Part shown: positions 16,746 through 24,539 of the stretch, in pieces
How positions within the stretch are numbered: the first letter of the stretch is position 1
How the letters are laid out: every line of letters begins with the position of its first letter
Origin: an uncultured bacterium
GTDB taxonomy: Bacteria > Actinomycetota > Coriobacteriia > Coriobacteriales > Eggerthellaceae
NCBI GenBank assembly: GCA_905214325.1
Contig: CAJMLT010000012.1
Span: 1 to 38,732 of the forward strand
Direction: 5' to 3'
Length of the DNA: 38,732 nucleotides
The notes under the pieces: model-generated
What the model was told of the DNA's origin: nothing
The model's input: only the letters and a program-made list of their open reading frames with translations
Database searches by the model: none
Made by a program: the position numbers and the translations under genes

Positions 16746-17545
16746 CCGGTGGCGTCGTGGATATCGGCTGGATCGAACTCGCCTTGGCAAGCCTGTTCAT
16801 GCTGATTGCAGCTGGAATTTCCTGGAAGCTGGAATTACGTCAGACCAAACGCATCCTCGTTTCCACCATACGCTGCTTTCTGCAGCTTCTTGCCATGGGC
16901 CTGATCCTGCAATACCTCTTCGCCTTCCAAACCTGGTGGCTGGTCGCCCTGATGTTGCTCGTCATGATTCTGGCTGCAACCCAGATAGCAACCTCCCGCG
17001 TGAAGAACGTCGTGAGGGGCTTGGGCTTTTCCGTGTTCCTTTCGCTATTCACCAGCAGTATCGTGGTGTGCGCCGTGGTGACCGCCGGCATCATCCACGC
17101 CGATCCGTGGTTCAACGCCCAGCAGGTTATACCCATCGCCGGCATGATCATATCCAATGCCATGACGGCGATCGCCGTCGCCGTCGACCGTCTGTTCAGC
17201 AGTATGGATTCCCGTTCGGACGAAATGTTTACCTTGGTCGCCTTGGGAGCTACACCGGCCGAGGCCGCCAAACCCTCCCTGATCGCCGCCATCGCAGCCG
17301 GGCTGACTCCGCTGCTGGCGTCGATGAGCGCGGCGGGCATCGTTTCCATTCCCGGAATGATGACTGGACAGATTCTCGCAGGAGCCGACCCTCTCATCGC
17401 CGCGAAATATCAGATCGTCGTACTGTTGATGATATCCGCCGCCAACATCGTCGCCATCGTCATGGCGTGCCACTTGGTCTATCGCAAGCGTTTCGCCGAC
17501 GAAGGCTACTATCTGGAGGCAGGCCTGCGCTCCGGGAAGCCCTAG
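16742..17545 (+). CDS. fetB: FetB-like (UPF0014) ABC transporter permease
   Basis: The ATG at 16742 overlaps the TGA of the ATPase gene. The 267-residue product has about six to seven membrane helices beginning IGWIELALASLFMLIAAGIS. It contains the family's middle segment NAMTAIAVAVDRLFSSMDSR, the ALGATPAEAAKPS region, and the conserved SIPGMMTGQILAGADPL near the C-terminus, all typical of UPF0014/FetB permeases. It forms the membrane half of the exporter with the upstream ATPase. It is followed by 79 bases and then the DNA-repair pair; co-transcription is possible but not shown. Confidence 0.87.
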   Translation: MTGGVVDIGWIELALASLFMLIAAGISWKLELRQTKRILVSTIRCFLQLLAMGLILQYLFAFQTWWLVALMLLVMILAATQIATSRVKNVVRGLGFSVFLSLFTSSIVVCAVVTAGIIHADPWFNAQQVIPIAGMIISNAMTAIAVAVDRLFSSMDSRSDEMFTLVALGATPAEAAKPSLIAAIAAGLTPLLASMSAAGIVSIPGMMTGQILAGADPLIAAKYQIVVLLMISAANIVAIVMACHLVYRKRFADEGYYLEAGLRSGKP

Positions 17546-17624
17546 GGCGGCACCTCTTGTCCCCCAATCACCAATCCTCTTGAAACGCTACGACGGGTTG
17601 GCGCATACCGCAAAGGAGACTCTC

Positions 17625-18161
17625 ATGTTCTATTCTTCAACCTACGATTCACCCTTGGGCAAGATTACGCTGTGCAGCGATGGGGAAAACCTGTGCGGGC
17701 TTTGGTTCGATGGGCAGAAGCACTATGGGAAAACCATCCCCGAAGCCATGACGCCCGATGACACCGCCGAACCGTTCCCCTTGGCCAAACAATGGCTGGA
17801 TGACTATTTTGTAGGCAGGCAACCGGGAATCGATCGCCTTCCCCTCAAGCCCCTCGGCACGGATTTTCGCCAACGGGTATGGCGCATCCTGACGGAAATT
17901 CCCTACGGTCAGGTGACGACCTACGGTGCCATCGCCAAAACCATAGCCGAGGAAACCAAGGCGAACGCAGCAGCCCAGGCCGTCGGGGGTGCCGTCGGAC
18001 ATAATCCCTTGTCCATCATCATCCCCTGCCATCGCGTCGTGGGTGCCGATGGCAGCTTGACCGGCTACGCAGGTGGTCTCTCCCGGAAAATCACACTTCT
18101 GGAAATCGAGGGAGTGGACATGAGCGGGCTCTCCGTTCCCACGAAGGGAACCGCCTTATGA
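17625..18161 (+). CDS. ogt: Methylated-DNA-protein-cysteine S-methyltransferase
   Basis: The suicide enzyme takes the methyl group of O6-methylguanine onto its active cysteine. ATG 17625 has AAAGGAGAC just upstream and gives 178 residues, a normal Ogt length; the frame is open to a TTG at 17580 but that start lacks support. The active site reads IIIPCHRVV (C135), preceded by GQVTTYGAIA and GGAVGHNPL of the DNA-binding part. There is no Ada-type N-terminal zinc domain, so it is Ogt rather than Ada. Its stop overlaps the start of the AlkA-like gene as ATGA, an alkylation-repair pair made together. Confidence 0.92.
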   Translation: MFYSSTYDSPLGKITLCSDGENLCGLWFDGQKHYGKTIPEAMTPDDTAEPFPLAKQWLDDYFVGRQPGIDRLPLKPLGTDFRQRVWRILTEIPYGQVTTYGAIAKTIAEETKANAAAQAVGGAVGHNPLSIIIPCHRVVGADGSLTGYAGGLSRKITLLEIEGVDMSGLSVPTKGTAL

Positions 18162-18808
18162 GCAGCGAGATATTCTTTCCCTATGGCGAAGAGGAAATCG
18201 AGTATCTGAAAAGTCGGGATCGCATACTGGCACCCCTCATCGATGAGATCGGCCCCATACAGCGTCCCATGGATGAAGGCCTGTTCGAGTCCGTCATACA
18301 TCACATCATCGGGCAACAGATTTCCACCGCAGCCCAACGGACCGTCTTTCGCCGCATGAAAGAAGGACTGGGGGAACTAACCCCGCACACGATAGCCGAC
18401 ACCGAAGCGGCAACACTGCAATCCTTCGGTATCACGATGCGCAAGGCCGACTACCTCCACGACTTCGCCGCGAAGGTGGCATCGGGAGCCTTCGATCTGG
18501 ATGCCATAGTTCATCTGCCCGACGATGAGGCCATTACGGCACTGAGTTCGCTGAAGGGTATCGGCACGTGGACGGCGGAGATGATCCTTCTGTTCAGCCT
18601 CGGTCGTCCGAACATCTTCGCCTTCGACGACCTGGCCATACAGCGGGGCTTGCGCATGGTGTATCACCATCGGAAAATCACCCGCCCGCTTTTCGAGAAA
18701 TACCGCCGCCGCTTCAGCCCCTACGGCAGCGTGGCCAGCCTGTACTTCTGGGAAATATCCCACGACGTGATCCCCTATCTGGTAGACCACGCACCCAAGG
18801 CGAAGTGA
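18158..18808 (+). CDS. AlkA-type DNA-3-methyladenine glycosylase (HhH-GPD)
   Basis: The 216-residue protein shows the helix-hairpin-helix in LSSLKGIGTWTAEMILLF (about 130-147) and the catalytic aspartate in FAFDDLAIQRG (D157 or D158), which matches the conserved DL(A/G)(I/L) motif of AlkA/MAG enzymes. The N-terminal VIHHIIGQQIS motif is also typical. It lacks the four-cysteine iron-sulfur cluster of EndoIII/MutY. It should remove N-alkylated purines, complementing the Ogt encoded just before it with an ATGA overlap. It is shorter than E. coli AlkA, missing that protein's N-terminal domain. Confidence 0.88.
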   Translation: MSSEIFFPYGEEEIEYLKSRDRILAPLIDEIGPIQRPMDEGLFESVIHHIIGQQISTAAQRTVFRRMKEGLGELTPHTIADTEAATLQSFGITMRKADYLHDFAAKVASGAFDLDAIVHLPDDEAITALSSLKGIGTWTAEMILLFSLGRPNIFAFDDLAIQRGLRMVYHHRKITRPLFEKYRRRFSPYGSVASLYFWEISHDVIPYLVDHAPKAK

Positions 18809-18887
18809 TAGGCACCGCCGTCGAAAACGAAGAATCCCGAAGCGATGATGGGTGTATCCAGGGAAAGCGAAAAGCACTGATACGGAG

Positions 18888-18893
18888 TATACT
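18888..18893 (+). promoter_or_regulatory. Candidate -10 element
   Basis: TATACT at 18888-18893 is one base off the -10 consensus and is followed by a T-run. No convincing -35 lies upstream. If it is used, transcripts start after the GTG at 18852, favouring the ATG at 18930 as the start of the next gene. Confidence 0.3.
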
Positions 18894-18929
18894 TTTTTCA
18901 AACCCCCCATCGCGAGAGAGTCGAAGCCC

Positions 18930-21359
18930 ATGCCGAACACCACCGCAAACGAACAGGAACGCGCCGAATTCAAATTGCCTCTGACCGGCAAACTCTTCAA
19001 GCTGCAACACCTTCCCCACCAGCCCGCGGACAAGCATTACGCGTTGGCGGTGGGAGCATTTCGACAGCCATCTCAGAAGATCGGCTACCTGATGGAGCTT
19101 ACCGGTCGTCGACGGGGCAAAATCCTCGCATGGCTCAACGATGGCGGCACGGTCTACGAATGCGCTGAGCCGTTGGCTTACCTTCCGCAGACGCCGCCTT
19201 CGATTCTTCTTTCGAAATGGAGCGATGCTCCCGGGGGACGGGTGGATGCGCGTATCGGCGCAGATGACACCCTCCGTTTGGTGTCGCAATACCACGGTGA
19301 TAACCCGTTCTCCTTCCATGAGCCCTCGCGCGACCTGAGCGCGCTCGGGAGCAAGGGATTCGGCATGAATGATTTCATGGCCATGTGCTATCTGGAGTTC
19401 ATCGAATTTCCCCGACTCGAAGGAACATCGGGTACGCCGACGAGCGCGGGTCAGATGAAAGACGTGCTGACGCCTTTTCAGCACGACCCCCTGCCCGATG
19501 CCGTTGATATGCTCATCTTCCGGGTGGACACGGACCCCGCTGCCGCTTCCGGATTCGAGCGCTATGCGGCATGGATGCTGAAATGCGCCGGGGCGGAACG
19601 CCTGCGCTCGGTTGCCGCGCATACGAAGTTATCGCTCAGCCTCCTCAACCGCACCGGACTTTTCTGGCTCACTTTCGACCGAAACGAAGTGGACGAAGAG
19701 GAGCGCCGGGTGCTGCTGGCAACGGAAAGCGCCCTTAACCGATTGAAGCTGATCTGCGATCGGGCGATACAAGCAGACGGTGTCGGCTCTCTGGCTACCT
19801 TCGGTGAGCCCTACTGTTCCGAACAGGATCTTCTTTTCCTCAACGGCGTAGCCTCGAAGGCGCCCGCCCTACTCGACCGAGCCTCCGAGGATAATCCCTG
19901 GGTCACACTCGGCACCCATCCCGCACAGCCCAACGGCGAATGGGACGTGCGCACCCGCTTCGCCGAAGCGATGGAATCGTTGGCCCTTCCCTACCGTCTC
20001 AGCTACCGTTTCGATGCCGATGTTGCATCAGGCGTGCTCGCCGTCGATATCACCACGCCCGTTGCCGACCTGCTTCCCGGTTGGAAATGGGAAAACGCCG
20101 AAGCCGGCTGGAAGGACATCTCCCTCAGGCGCCCGGCCATGGCAAGCGCCTACACCCTGCGACTCACGACCCTCGCCGCCGCTGCCGGTTTCGCATCCGG
20201 CGTCGGCATAACACGCGTGGTTGTAACCGCCCGAAACGAAAACGACGACGCGCAAGCCCTGGTCTCGCTCGCCTATGACCGCATTCCCTTCCTCACCCTC
20301 ACCGTTCCCTCCATCACGGCAGGGAAACTGTCCGATCCGATACTCGATGCCGATCCCGAAACCATGCTGGCGCTTCTGGCACCTTCCACCCACTCGGCCC
20401 ACCCCACCGCGGATGGCGTCCTGCTGCCCACCGAAGCCCTACCGAGCGGTCTTCCCACCCGACATGCTTCCTTCGACACCGACGAGCGGCCGATCCCGCA
20501 GGCGTTGCGCGGCGCCTTGCGCGCGGATCGGGTATGTGATCTCAACATCGAAGACGCCGACACCACCGCCATCGAAACCATACGCTCCATCGTCACTTCC
20601 TCGGCCGACACCCCGATAGCCGCCATCGCCGAGCTCGAATCGTTTGCCGAAGCGATCGACCTCGAGGCGCACGAAGGCGACAAGCCACTCTACTGTGACA
20701 ATTATGCGGCGCGCTTCCTGATAGGGTTCGCCGAAGGAAGCAGCGACGATCGCTACCGCCGTCTTCCCGATGCCGATTATCTCGTCTTGTTCCACCTCGC
20801 GAATCTCTATCGCACCATAGGAGACACCCTACGCGCCGAAAAAACGGGCCGTACGCTTTGCGAAATCGCCCCCACCTCGACCATGGCCCGTGAACATCTT
20901 GCCGCGACATTGGTCGAACTGAAGCGCTTCGATGAAGCAGCGGCCGAACTTAAACGGGGATTGGCCCTTGCGGCCCTGCCGACCGAAATCGATTATCTGA
21001 TGTATCGCCTTGCATGGGCGATGTGGCAGGCGGGACGAAGGGATGCTGCCCTGGCAACCTACCAGATGGTGGATGAAAACGGTCGCTTCGCCCGAGCGGC
21101 GCACTCCGAAATGACCCAACTCATGGAACAAATGGGCAGTGAACGGCTCTCACGTGAAATGCGCGACGATGCGCTCGGTGCCGCCGGAGTACCTGCCGCA
21201 CCGACGGTTGAGGTGAGAAAACGGCTGATCGATGCCTGCATCGGGCTCACAGATGCAGGACTTCCCGAAGCCGCTGCAAGAGCCGCGTCCATGATATGGT
21301 GGATCCGCGACGACCCCTTCGCTCCGGTGGTGATTTCCCTCCGTGAGGGCCTGCGATAA
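18930..21359 (+). CDS. TPR-containing protein of unknown function
   Basis: From ATG 18930 the product has 809 residues; the frame is open to a GTG at 18852 (835 residues), but GAGAG before the ATG and a possible -10 between the two favour the later start. It is soluble, with no signal peptide or membrane helix. The N-terminal two thirds match no family I recognise; they contain segments such as GYLMELTGRRRGKIL, GFGMNDFMAMCYLEF and LLPGWKWENAEAGW. The C-terminal part from about residue 600 has tetratricopeptide-like helices (YLVLFHLANLYRTIGDTLRA, AREHLAATLVELKRFDEAAA, YRLAWAMWQAGRRDAALATY). That suggests a scaffold. It follows the DNA-repair pair after 121 bases and is convergent with the protease gene at 21396. 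Function is unknown. Confidence 0.7.
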   Translation: MPNTTANEQERAEFKLPLTGKLFKLQHLPHQPADKHYALAVGAFRQPSQKIGYLMELTGRRRGKILAWLNDGGTVYECAEPLAYLPQTPPSILLSKWSDAPGGRVDARIGADDTLRLVSQYHGDNPFSFHEPSRDLSALGSKGFGMNDFMAMCYLEFIEFPRLEGTSGTPTSAGQMKDVLTPFQHDPLPDAVDMLIFRVDTDPAAASGFERYAAWMLKCAGAERLRSVAAHTKLSLSLLNRTGLFWLTFDRNEVDEEERRVLLATESALNRLKLICDRAIQADGVGSLATFGEPYCSEQDLLFLNGVASKAPALLDRASEDNPWVTLGTHPAQPNGEWDVRTRFAEAMESLALPYRLSYRFDADVASGVLAVDITTPVADLLPGWKWENAEAGWKDISLRRPAMASAYTLRLTTLAAAAGFASGVGITRVVVTARNENDDAQALVSLAYDRIPFLTLTVPSITAGKLSDPILDADPETMLALLAPSTHSAHPTADGVLLPTEALPSGLPTRHASFDTDERPIPQALRGALRADRVCDLNIEDADTTAIETIRSIVTSSADTPIAAIAELESFAEAIDLEAHEGDKPLYCDNYAARFLIGFAEGSSDDRYRRLPDADYLVLFHLANLYRTIGDTLRAEKTGRTLCEIAPTSTMAREHLAATLVELKRFDEAAAELKRGLALAALPTEIDYLMYRLAWAMWQAGRRDAALATYQMVDENGRFARAAHSEMTQLMEQMGSERLSREMRDDALGAAGVPAAPTVEVRKRLIDACIGLTDAGLPEAAARAASMIWWIRDDPFAPVVISLREGLR

Positions 21360-21395
21360 CACCCGGCCCCAACGGTCACACTGCACCATCACAAC

Positions 21396-22130
21396 CTACC
21401 TGAGTGGCTGCACCGCATTGTGGTCGTATACTTCATCTCCCTGTTTGTAGACGGTGATTCCCGCATGCTCCATTTTGGTGAAGGGGGTGGCATCGTCGAC
21501 GTAATCGCCGCTGTCATGCCACCGTACATCGAGCGCTTCCCAGGATATCTGTGCGTAACAACCGCCCGTCGAGGGATCCATGAACAATACGGCATCGTCG
21601 TTGTAGCCGCACGCCACCACCCAGTGACCGCCCGACCAATGATCACGGTAATCCTGCGTGTCGAACCATGCGGATTCACCCGAATCGCCCTCTTTGGATT
21701 CCCATGCCTGAATGGGCATCATCACCACGCCACCATCATCTATGACCGACCTCAGATCGTCATCGGTCATACCCTCGCCCCAGTGTGTATTCAGGCCATC
21801 GGCGCCCTGCATATACTGCAGAATCCGTTCGTAGGAGGTTCCGTCGGCGATCGTGGTACCGCATGCTTCGGCCAGTCGCTCATCGTTGATGTCGCCGGCG
21901 ACCGAAGCCCAACGGAGAATGCTGTGAAGGCAGGCGATCCCGCACGTATAGTCCGTTCCCTGACGGATCAGGGGCACTTCGTTGAAGTGAGCGAAATAAC
22001 CCACATTGACATCGACGGTGTCCTTGGTTTTTTTCGCGGTTTCATTTGAAGCCGAACAAGCGCAGAGACCGAAAACGAGGCAAAAGCTCAACGCGATGGC
22101 GGCAATAGGGGATTTCGATCCGAGTCTCAC
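21396..22130 (-). CDS. C39-type papain-like peptidase, predicted lipoprotein
   Basis: The 244-residue precursor has a hydrophobic signal ending in FGLCAC-S, a workable lipobox with C25 as the lipidated residue. The mature domain opens VGYFAHFNEVPLIRQGTDYTCGIACL, where C63 in the TCGIAC context is the catalytic cysteine of C39/BtrH-like peptidases. H169 in GGHWVVACGYN and D185 in FMDPSTGG complete the triad, and the GGHWVV motif is diagnostic. Unlike bacteriocin-processing C39 proteases there is no ABC transporter attached, so it should act alone on the outer face of the membrane. The substrate is unknown. It lies 102 bases downstream of the thioesterase start on the same strand. Confidence 0.82.
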   Translation of the reverse strand: MRLGSKSPIAAIALSFCLVFGLCACSASNETAKKTKDTVDVNVGYFAHFNEVPLIRQGTDYTCGIACLHSILRWASVAGDINDERLAEACGTTIADGTSYERILQYMQGADGLNTHWGEGMTDDDLRSVIDDGGVVMMPIQAWESKEGDSGESAWFDTQDYRDHWSGGHWVVACGYNDDAVLFMDPSTGGCYAQISWEALDVRWHDSGDYVDDATPFTKMEHAGITVYKQGDEVYDHNAVQPLR

Positions 22131-22232
22131 AGCTCGTCCTTTCAGTACGAATCGTGCTCTGCCGATTATCCCATCAGGCTCGCCCGAACGTCCCTACGAT
22201 TTTCCGAAAGGCGACGAGCGGGAACCACCCTG

Positions 22233-22958
22233 CTAGAACAGCACGACAACCGCATGGACGAGAGAATCTGACTCATCCTTGATGAACACGTAGTGCTTAC
22301 CGTCCTCTTCGCCATAGTGGAGTAAAACCGTCGCATGAGGCGCGATTTCCTTACGGTACGCCACCTCCACGTTATCGAAATGCCGCCTGTCCAACCCTTC
22401 GGGAAGAGCCTCACACGCCAGATCGAGGTAAGCGGGATTGTGGACATGATCGTTGCAGTCGATCATGGATTTGGTGATTTTGAATGTCGTCGTAGAAAGC
22501 GCGGGAATGTTTTTATGGGCCAGATTAGCAAATTTGAAACCGGGAAAATTCCGGTGCTCGGGCTCGCAGCCATAAGCGTCCATGATATCCGAGGTGAGTT
22601 TCACCAACGTGCCTTTTACGTGATCGGCCGCCGTCCACTTCGATGTGGCACGGGCGCATACAACACCCGTGCCATCCAATACTTCGAAATCCCGAGCAGC
22701 GAACACCTTCGAACATTCTTGGGCCCACGTGCGTGCGGTGAAGGTCTCGCACACCTTCGGACGCCTGATGACCTGCAGTTTCCAATTCAGCACCATCCAT
22801 GCAAGGTGGACGTAATTCTCATCCCCCGTGCTTTGACCCACGCGATGTCCGTGCACGTTGGTCACATTCGTCAACGCCTCGAGAATCGCCTTGTTCGTTA
22901 TCTCGTTGTTTTCCCCGACATCCTGAACCCCGGTGAAGAAACTCTGCTCAACCTGCAT
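22233..22958 (-). CDS. Acyl-ACP thioesterase (FatA/FatB-like)
   Basis: The 241-residue protein has two hotdog halves. The first begins VEQSFFTGVQDVGENNEITN; the second holds MIDCNDHVHNPAYLD, in which D167, N169 and H171 match the catalytic D-x-N-x-H of bacterial and plant acyl-ACP thioesterases. The enzyme releases free fatty acids from acyl carrier protein in the cytoplasm. AAGGATGG lies upstream of the ATG at 22958. It is 123 bases downstream of the HsmA-like gene on the same strand with a possible terminator between, so it is probably a separate unit. No fatty-acid synthesis gene is adjacent. Confidence 0.85.
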   Translation of the reverse strand: MQVEQSFFTGVQDVGENNEITNKAILEALTNVTNVHGHRVGQSTGDENYVHLAWMVLNWKLQVIRRPKVCETFTARTWAQECSKVFAARDFEVLDGTGVVCARATSKWTAADHVKGTLVKLTSDIMDAYGCEPEHRNFPGFKFANLAHKNIPALSTTTFKITKSMIDCNDHVHNPAYLDLACEALPEGLDRRHFDNVEVAYRKEIAPHATVLLHYGEEDGKHYVFIKDESDSLVHAVVVLF

Positions 22959-23052
22959 ATCGCTTATGCCATCCTTATCGAATACCCGCGTATGGAATAC
23001 CTCGATTCTAGCAAGAACCTCACTTCGGCAGAGTCGTCGCAGACAAACTATG

Positions 23053-23083
23053 GAAAAACCGCTTGGGACGGATACCGTTTTTC
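23053..23083 (-). terminator. Possible terminator after the HsmA-like gene
   Basis: GAAAAAC (23053-23059) and GTTTTTC (23077-23083) are complementary and, on the minus strand, the structure ends in a five-T run right after the stop codon at 23082. The stem is AT-rich and short. Confidence 0.35.
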
Positions 23084-23576
23084 ACCGACGGCGCTTCCCG
23101 CCGAAACGCCTGAAGTCCGCGCCGAACATGAAGAAGGCGAACAGGGCGACCACGACCAAGCTGGTGCCTATCGCGCACACATTCTTCAGATGGAACACGG
23201 GAATACCGACCAGCATTCCGATGATGTAGGGAATCAACCAAATCAACCACACCAGGGCGCTGAAGCGATGAAACACCTCGCGCGTATGGGAAGTCCCCCG
23301 AAAATAAACCCACGTAGCCCAGCCGGCATGAATCAACATCAGGATAATGGCCAGCATACCGGTTATGGCATGGATGCCGAAACCCGATGAGGCACTTGCC
23401 GTTGCCATAGACGACATCAGCGCCGTACCGGTGGCATCGAAGATGAGTCCGCCCCAGAAAAACACCAGGTGATGGCGCTCGAGTGTACCGCGCCTTCGCT
23501 CGGAAAACACCCCGATGGTATAGAAAACCAGAGCGAGGGTGATGGCGAGACTTGCCGCAATCAGTTCGAAACTCAT
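23082..23576 (-). CDS. hsmA: HsmA-like (TIGR03987 family) integral membrane protein
   Basis: The 164-residue protein has five hydrophobic helices. Its first third (IAASLAITLALVFYTIGVFSERRRG, then LERHHLVFFWGGLIFDATGTALM) is the hallmark of the TIGR03987/HsmA family. From memory, the Clostridioides difficile member HsmA binds heme in the membrane and works with a regulator, HsmR, in protection against oxidative stress; whether this distant relative does so is inference. Histidines H40, H69, H83 and H102 or nearby are candidate heme ligands. A strong ribosome site, AAGGAGGTAG, precedes the ATG at 23576. A TetR-type gene is divergent, with a compound palindrome in the shared gap. Confidence 0.78.
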   Translation of the reverse strand: MSFELIAASLAITLALVFYTIGVFSERRRGTLERHHLVFFWGGLIFDATGTALMSSMATASASSGFGIHAITGMLAIILMLIHAGWATWVYFRGTSHTREVFHRFSALVWLIWLIPYIIGMLVGIPVFHLKNVCAIGTSLVVVALFAFFMFGADFRRFGGKRRR

Positions 23577-23641
23577 GATGACTACCTCCTTGTTCTTTCC
23601 CTTGGGAAAGACATCACGGGAAGCAACTGCTTTCCCCTATC

Positions 23642-23672
23642 TGAACATTGTTCATTTATTGAACAATGTTCA
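23642..23672. promoter_or_regulatory. Compound palindromic operator between hsmA-like and tetR-type genes
   Basis: TGAACATTGTTCA (23642-23654) and TGAACAATGTTCA (23660-23672) are perfect inverted copies of each other around TTTAT, and each copy is itself nearly palindromic (TGAACA-n-TGTTCA). The site therefore offers two side-by-side dyads within one large 13-5-13 dyad, which suits a TetR-family regulator binding as two dimers. It lies 66 bases from the hsmA-like start and about 90 bases before the TetR ATG. Confidence 0.78.
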
Positions 23673-23759
23673 TTCTAAAGAGGAGCGGCGAAACATTCAA
23701 GGACTTCATGGCCCATTCCCTTCTCCTTTCCACACTTCGGTCACAAACGGATCTCAACG

Positions 23760-24419
23760 ATGAACCCCTCCTTCGCCCGTGGCTTCATCGGCTGCGATAC
23801 GATAGAATTCTCGAAGAACACCGTTCATCCAACCCGACGATGGGATCGATCCGTGGCCAATAAGGCAACCATAGACAAGCAGCAACTGCTCGATGCCGCA
23901 TACGACATAGCAAGCAATCAGGGGCTCGACCAGGTCACCATCAGAAACGTCGCGAAAGCGTGTGACGTGTCGGTGGGGTCCATTTACAACTATTACGCCA
24001 CCAAAGCCGATCTGGTGACGGGCGTGGTGGAGAGATTTTGGAGCCGCGCCATTCCCGAAGAGCTCATGCATGCTCGGGAAAAAGAGGGTTTCGTCGATTT
24101 TCTGGAGCGATTCTCTTTCGGCATGAAGGATGTATTCGCCGATTTCAAGTCAAACTGGCTCATCCAACTGGCCGCGCTCGACCGAAAAACCATCGACACG
24201 GGTCTCAGGTTGGAAGAGCGTTATTTCGATCATATCCGCAAGGGGCTCAAACGGGTTCTCGATGACGACACCCGTATCGATGCGTCCTTTTTTCCGGACG
24301 ATGCAGCCCGCATCGCTCTCGTCGACTTCGCTTGGGAGTCGATCCTGATCGGCCTGACGCGATCGAGCGGCACCGATGACACGTTATTCACGCTCCTGAG
24401 AACCGCCCTTTATCGATAG
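23760..24419 (+). CDS. TetR/AcrR-family transcriptional regulator
   Basis: The frame from ATG 23760 gives 219 residues. The family core starts near residue 38 (QQLLDAAYDIASNQGLDQVT), and the helix-turn-helix is IRNVAKACDVSVGSIYNYYATKADLVTGV. The first 31 residues look unlike the family, so the true start may be GTG 23853 (188 residues); neither start has a strong ribosome site. The C-terminal ligand domain is variable as usual and gives no ligand. It is divergent from the HsmA-like gene and should repress it, and perhaps itself, through the palindrome at 23642-23672. It is convergent with the phosphatase gene at 24540. Confidence 0.85.
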   Translation: MNPSFARGFIGCDTIEFSKNTVHPTRRWDRSVANKATIDKQQLLDAAYDIASNQGLDQVTIRNVAKACDVSVGSIYNYYATKADLVTGVVERFWSRAIPEELMHAREKEGFVDFLERFSFGMKDVFADFKSNWLIQLAALDRKTIDTGLRLEERYFDHIRKGLKRVLDDDTRIDASFFPDDAARIALVDFAWESILIGLTRSSGTDDTLFTLLRTALYR

Positions 24420-24483
24420 CGCAGTCGGCCCGCCCAGGGGCAACCCGATGCCCCGCACCTCGACAAACACCGCACTGCGTTTT
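24420..24483 (+). terminator. Possible terminator of the tetR-type gene
   Basis: CGCAGT (24420-24425) pairs with ACTGCG (24474-24479), followed by TTTT. An inner hairpin GGGGC/GCCCC (24437-24441, 24450-24454) would shorten the loop. It starts immediately after the TetR stop codon. Confidence 0.4.
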
Positions 24484-24539
24484 GATCCCGATTCGTTCTT
24501 TCCGATGGAAACGTCGTTTCCCCGTCACGGGGATTCCCG

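Noticed and set aside
18852..18929. GTG at 18852 as the start of the TPR protein
   Set aside because: The 26 added residues look non-coding, there is no ribosome site, and a TATACT element lies between this codon and the ATG at 18930.
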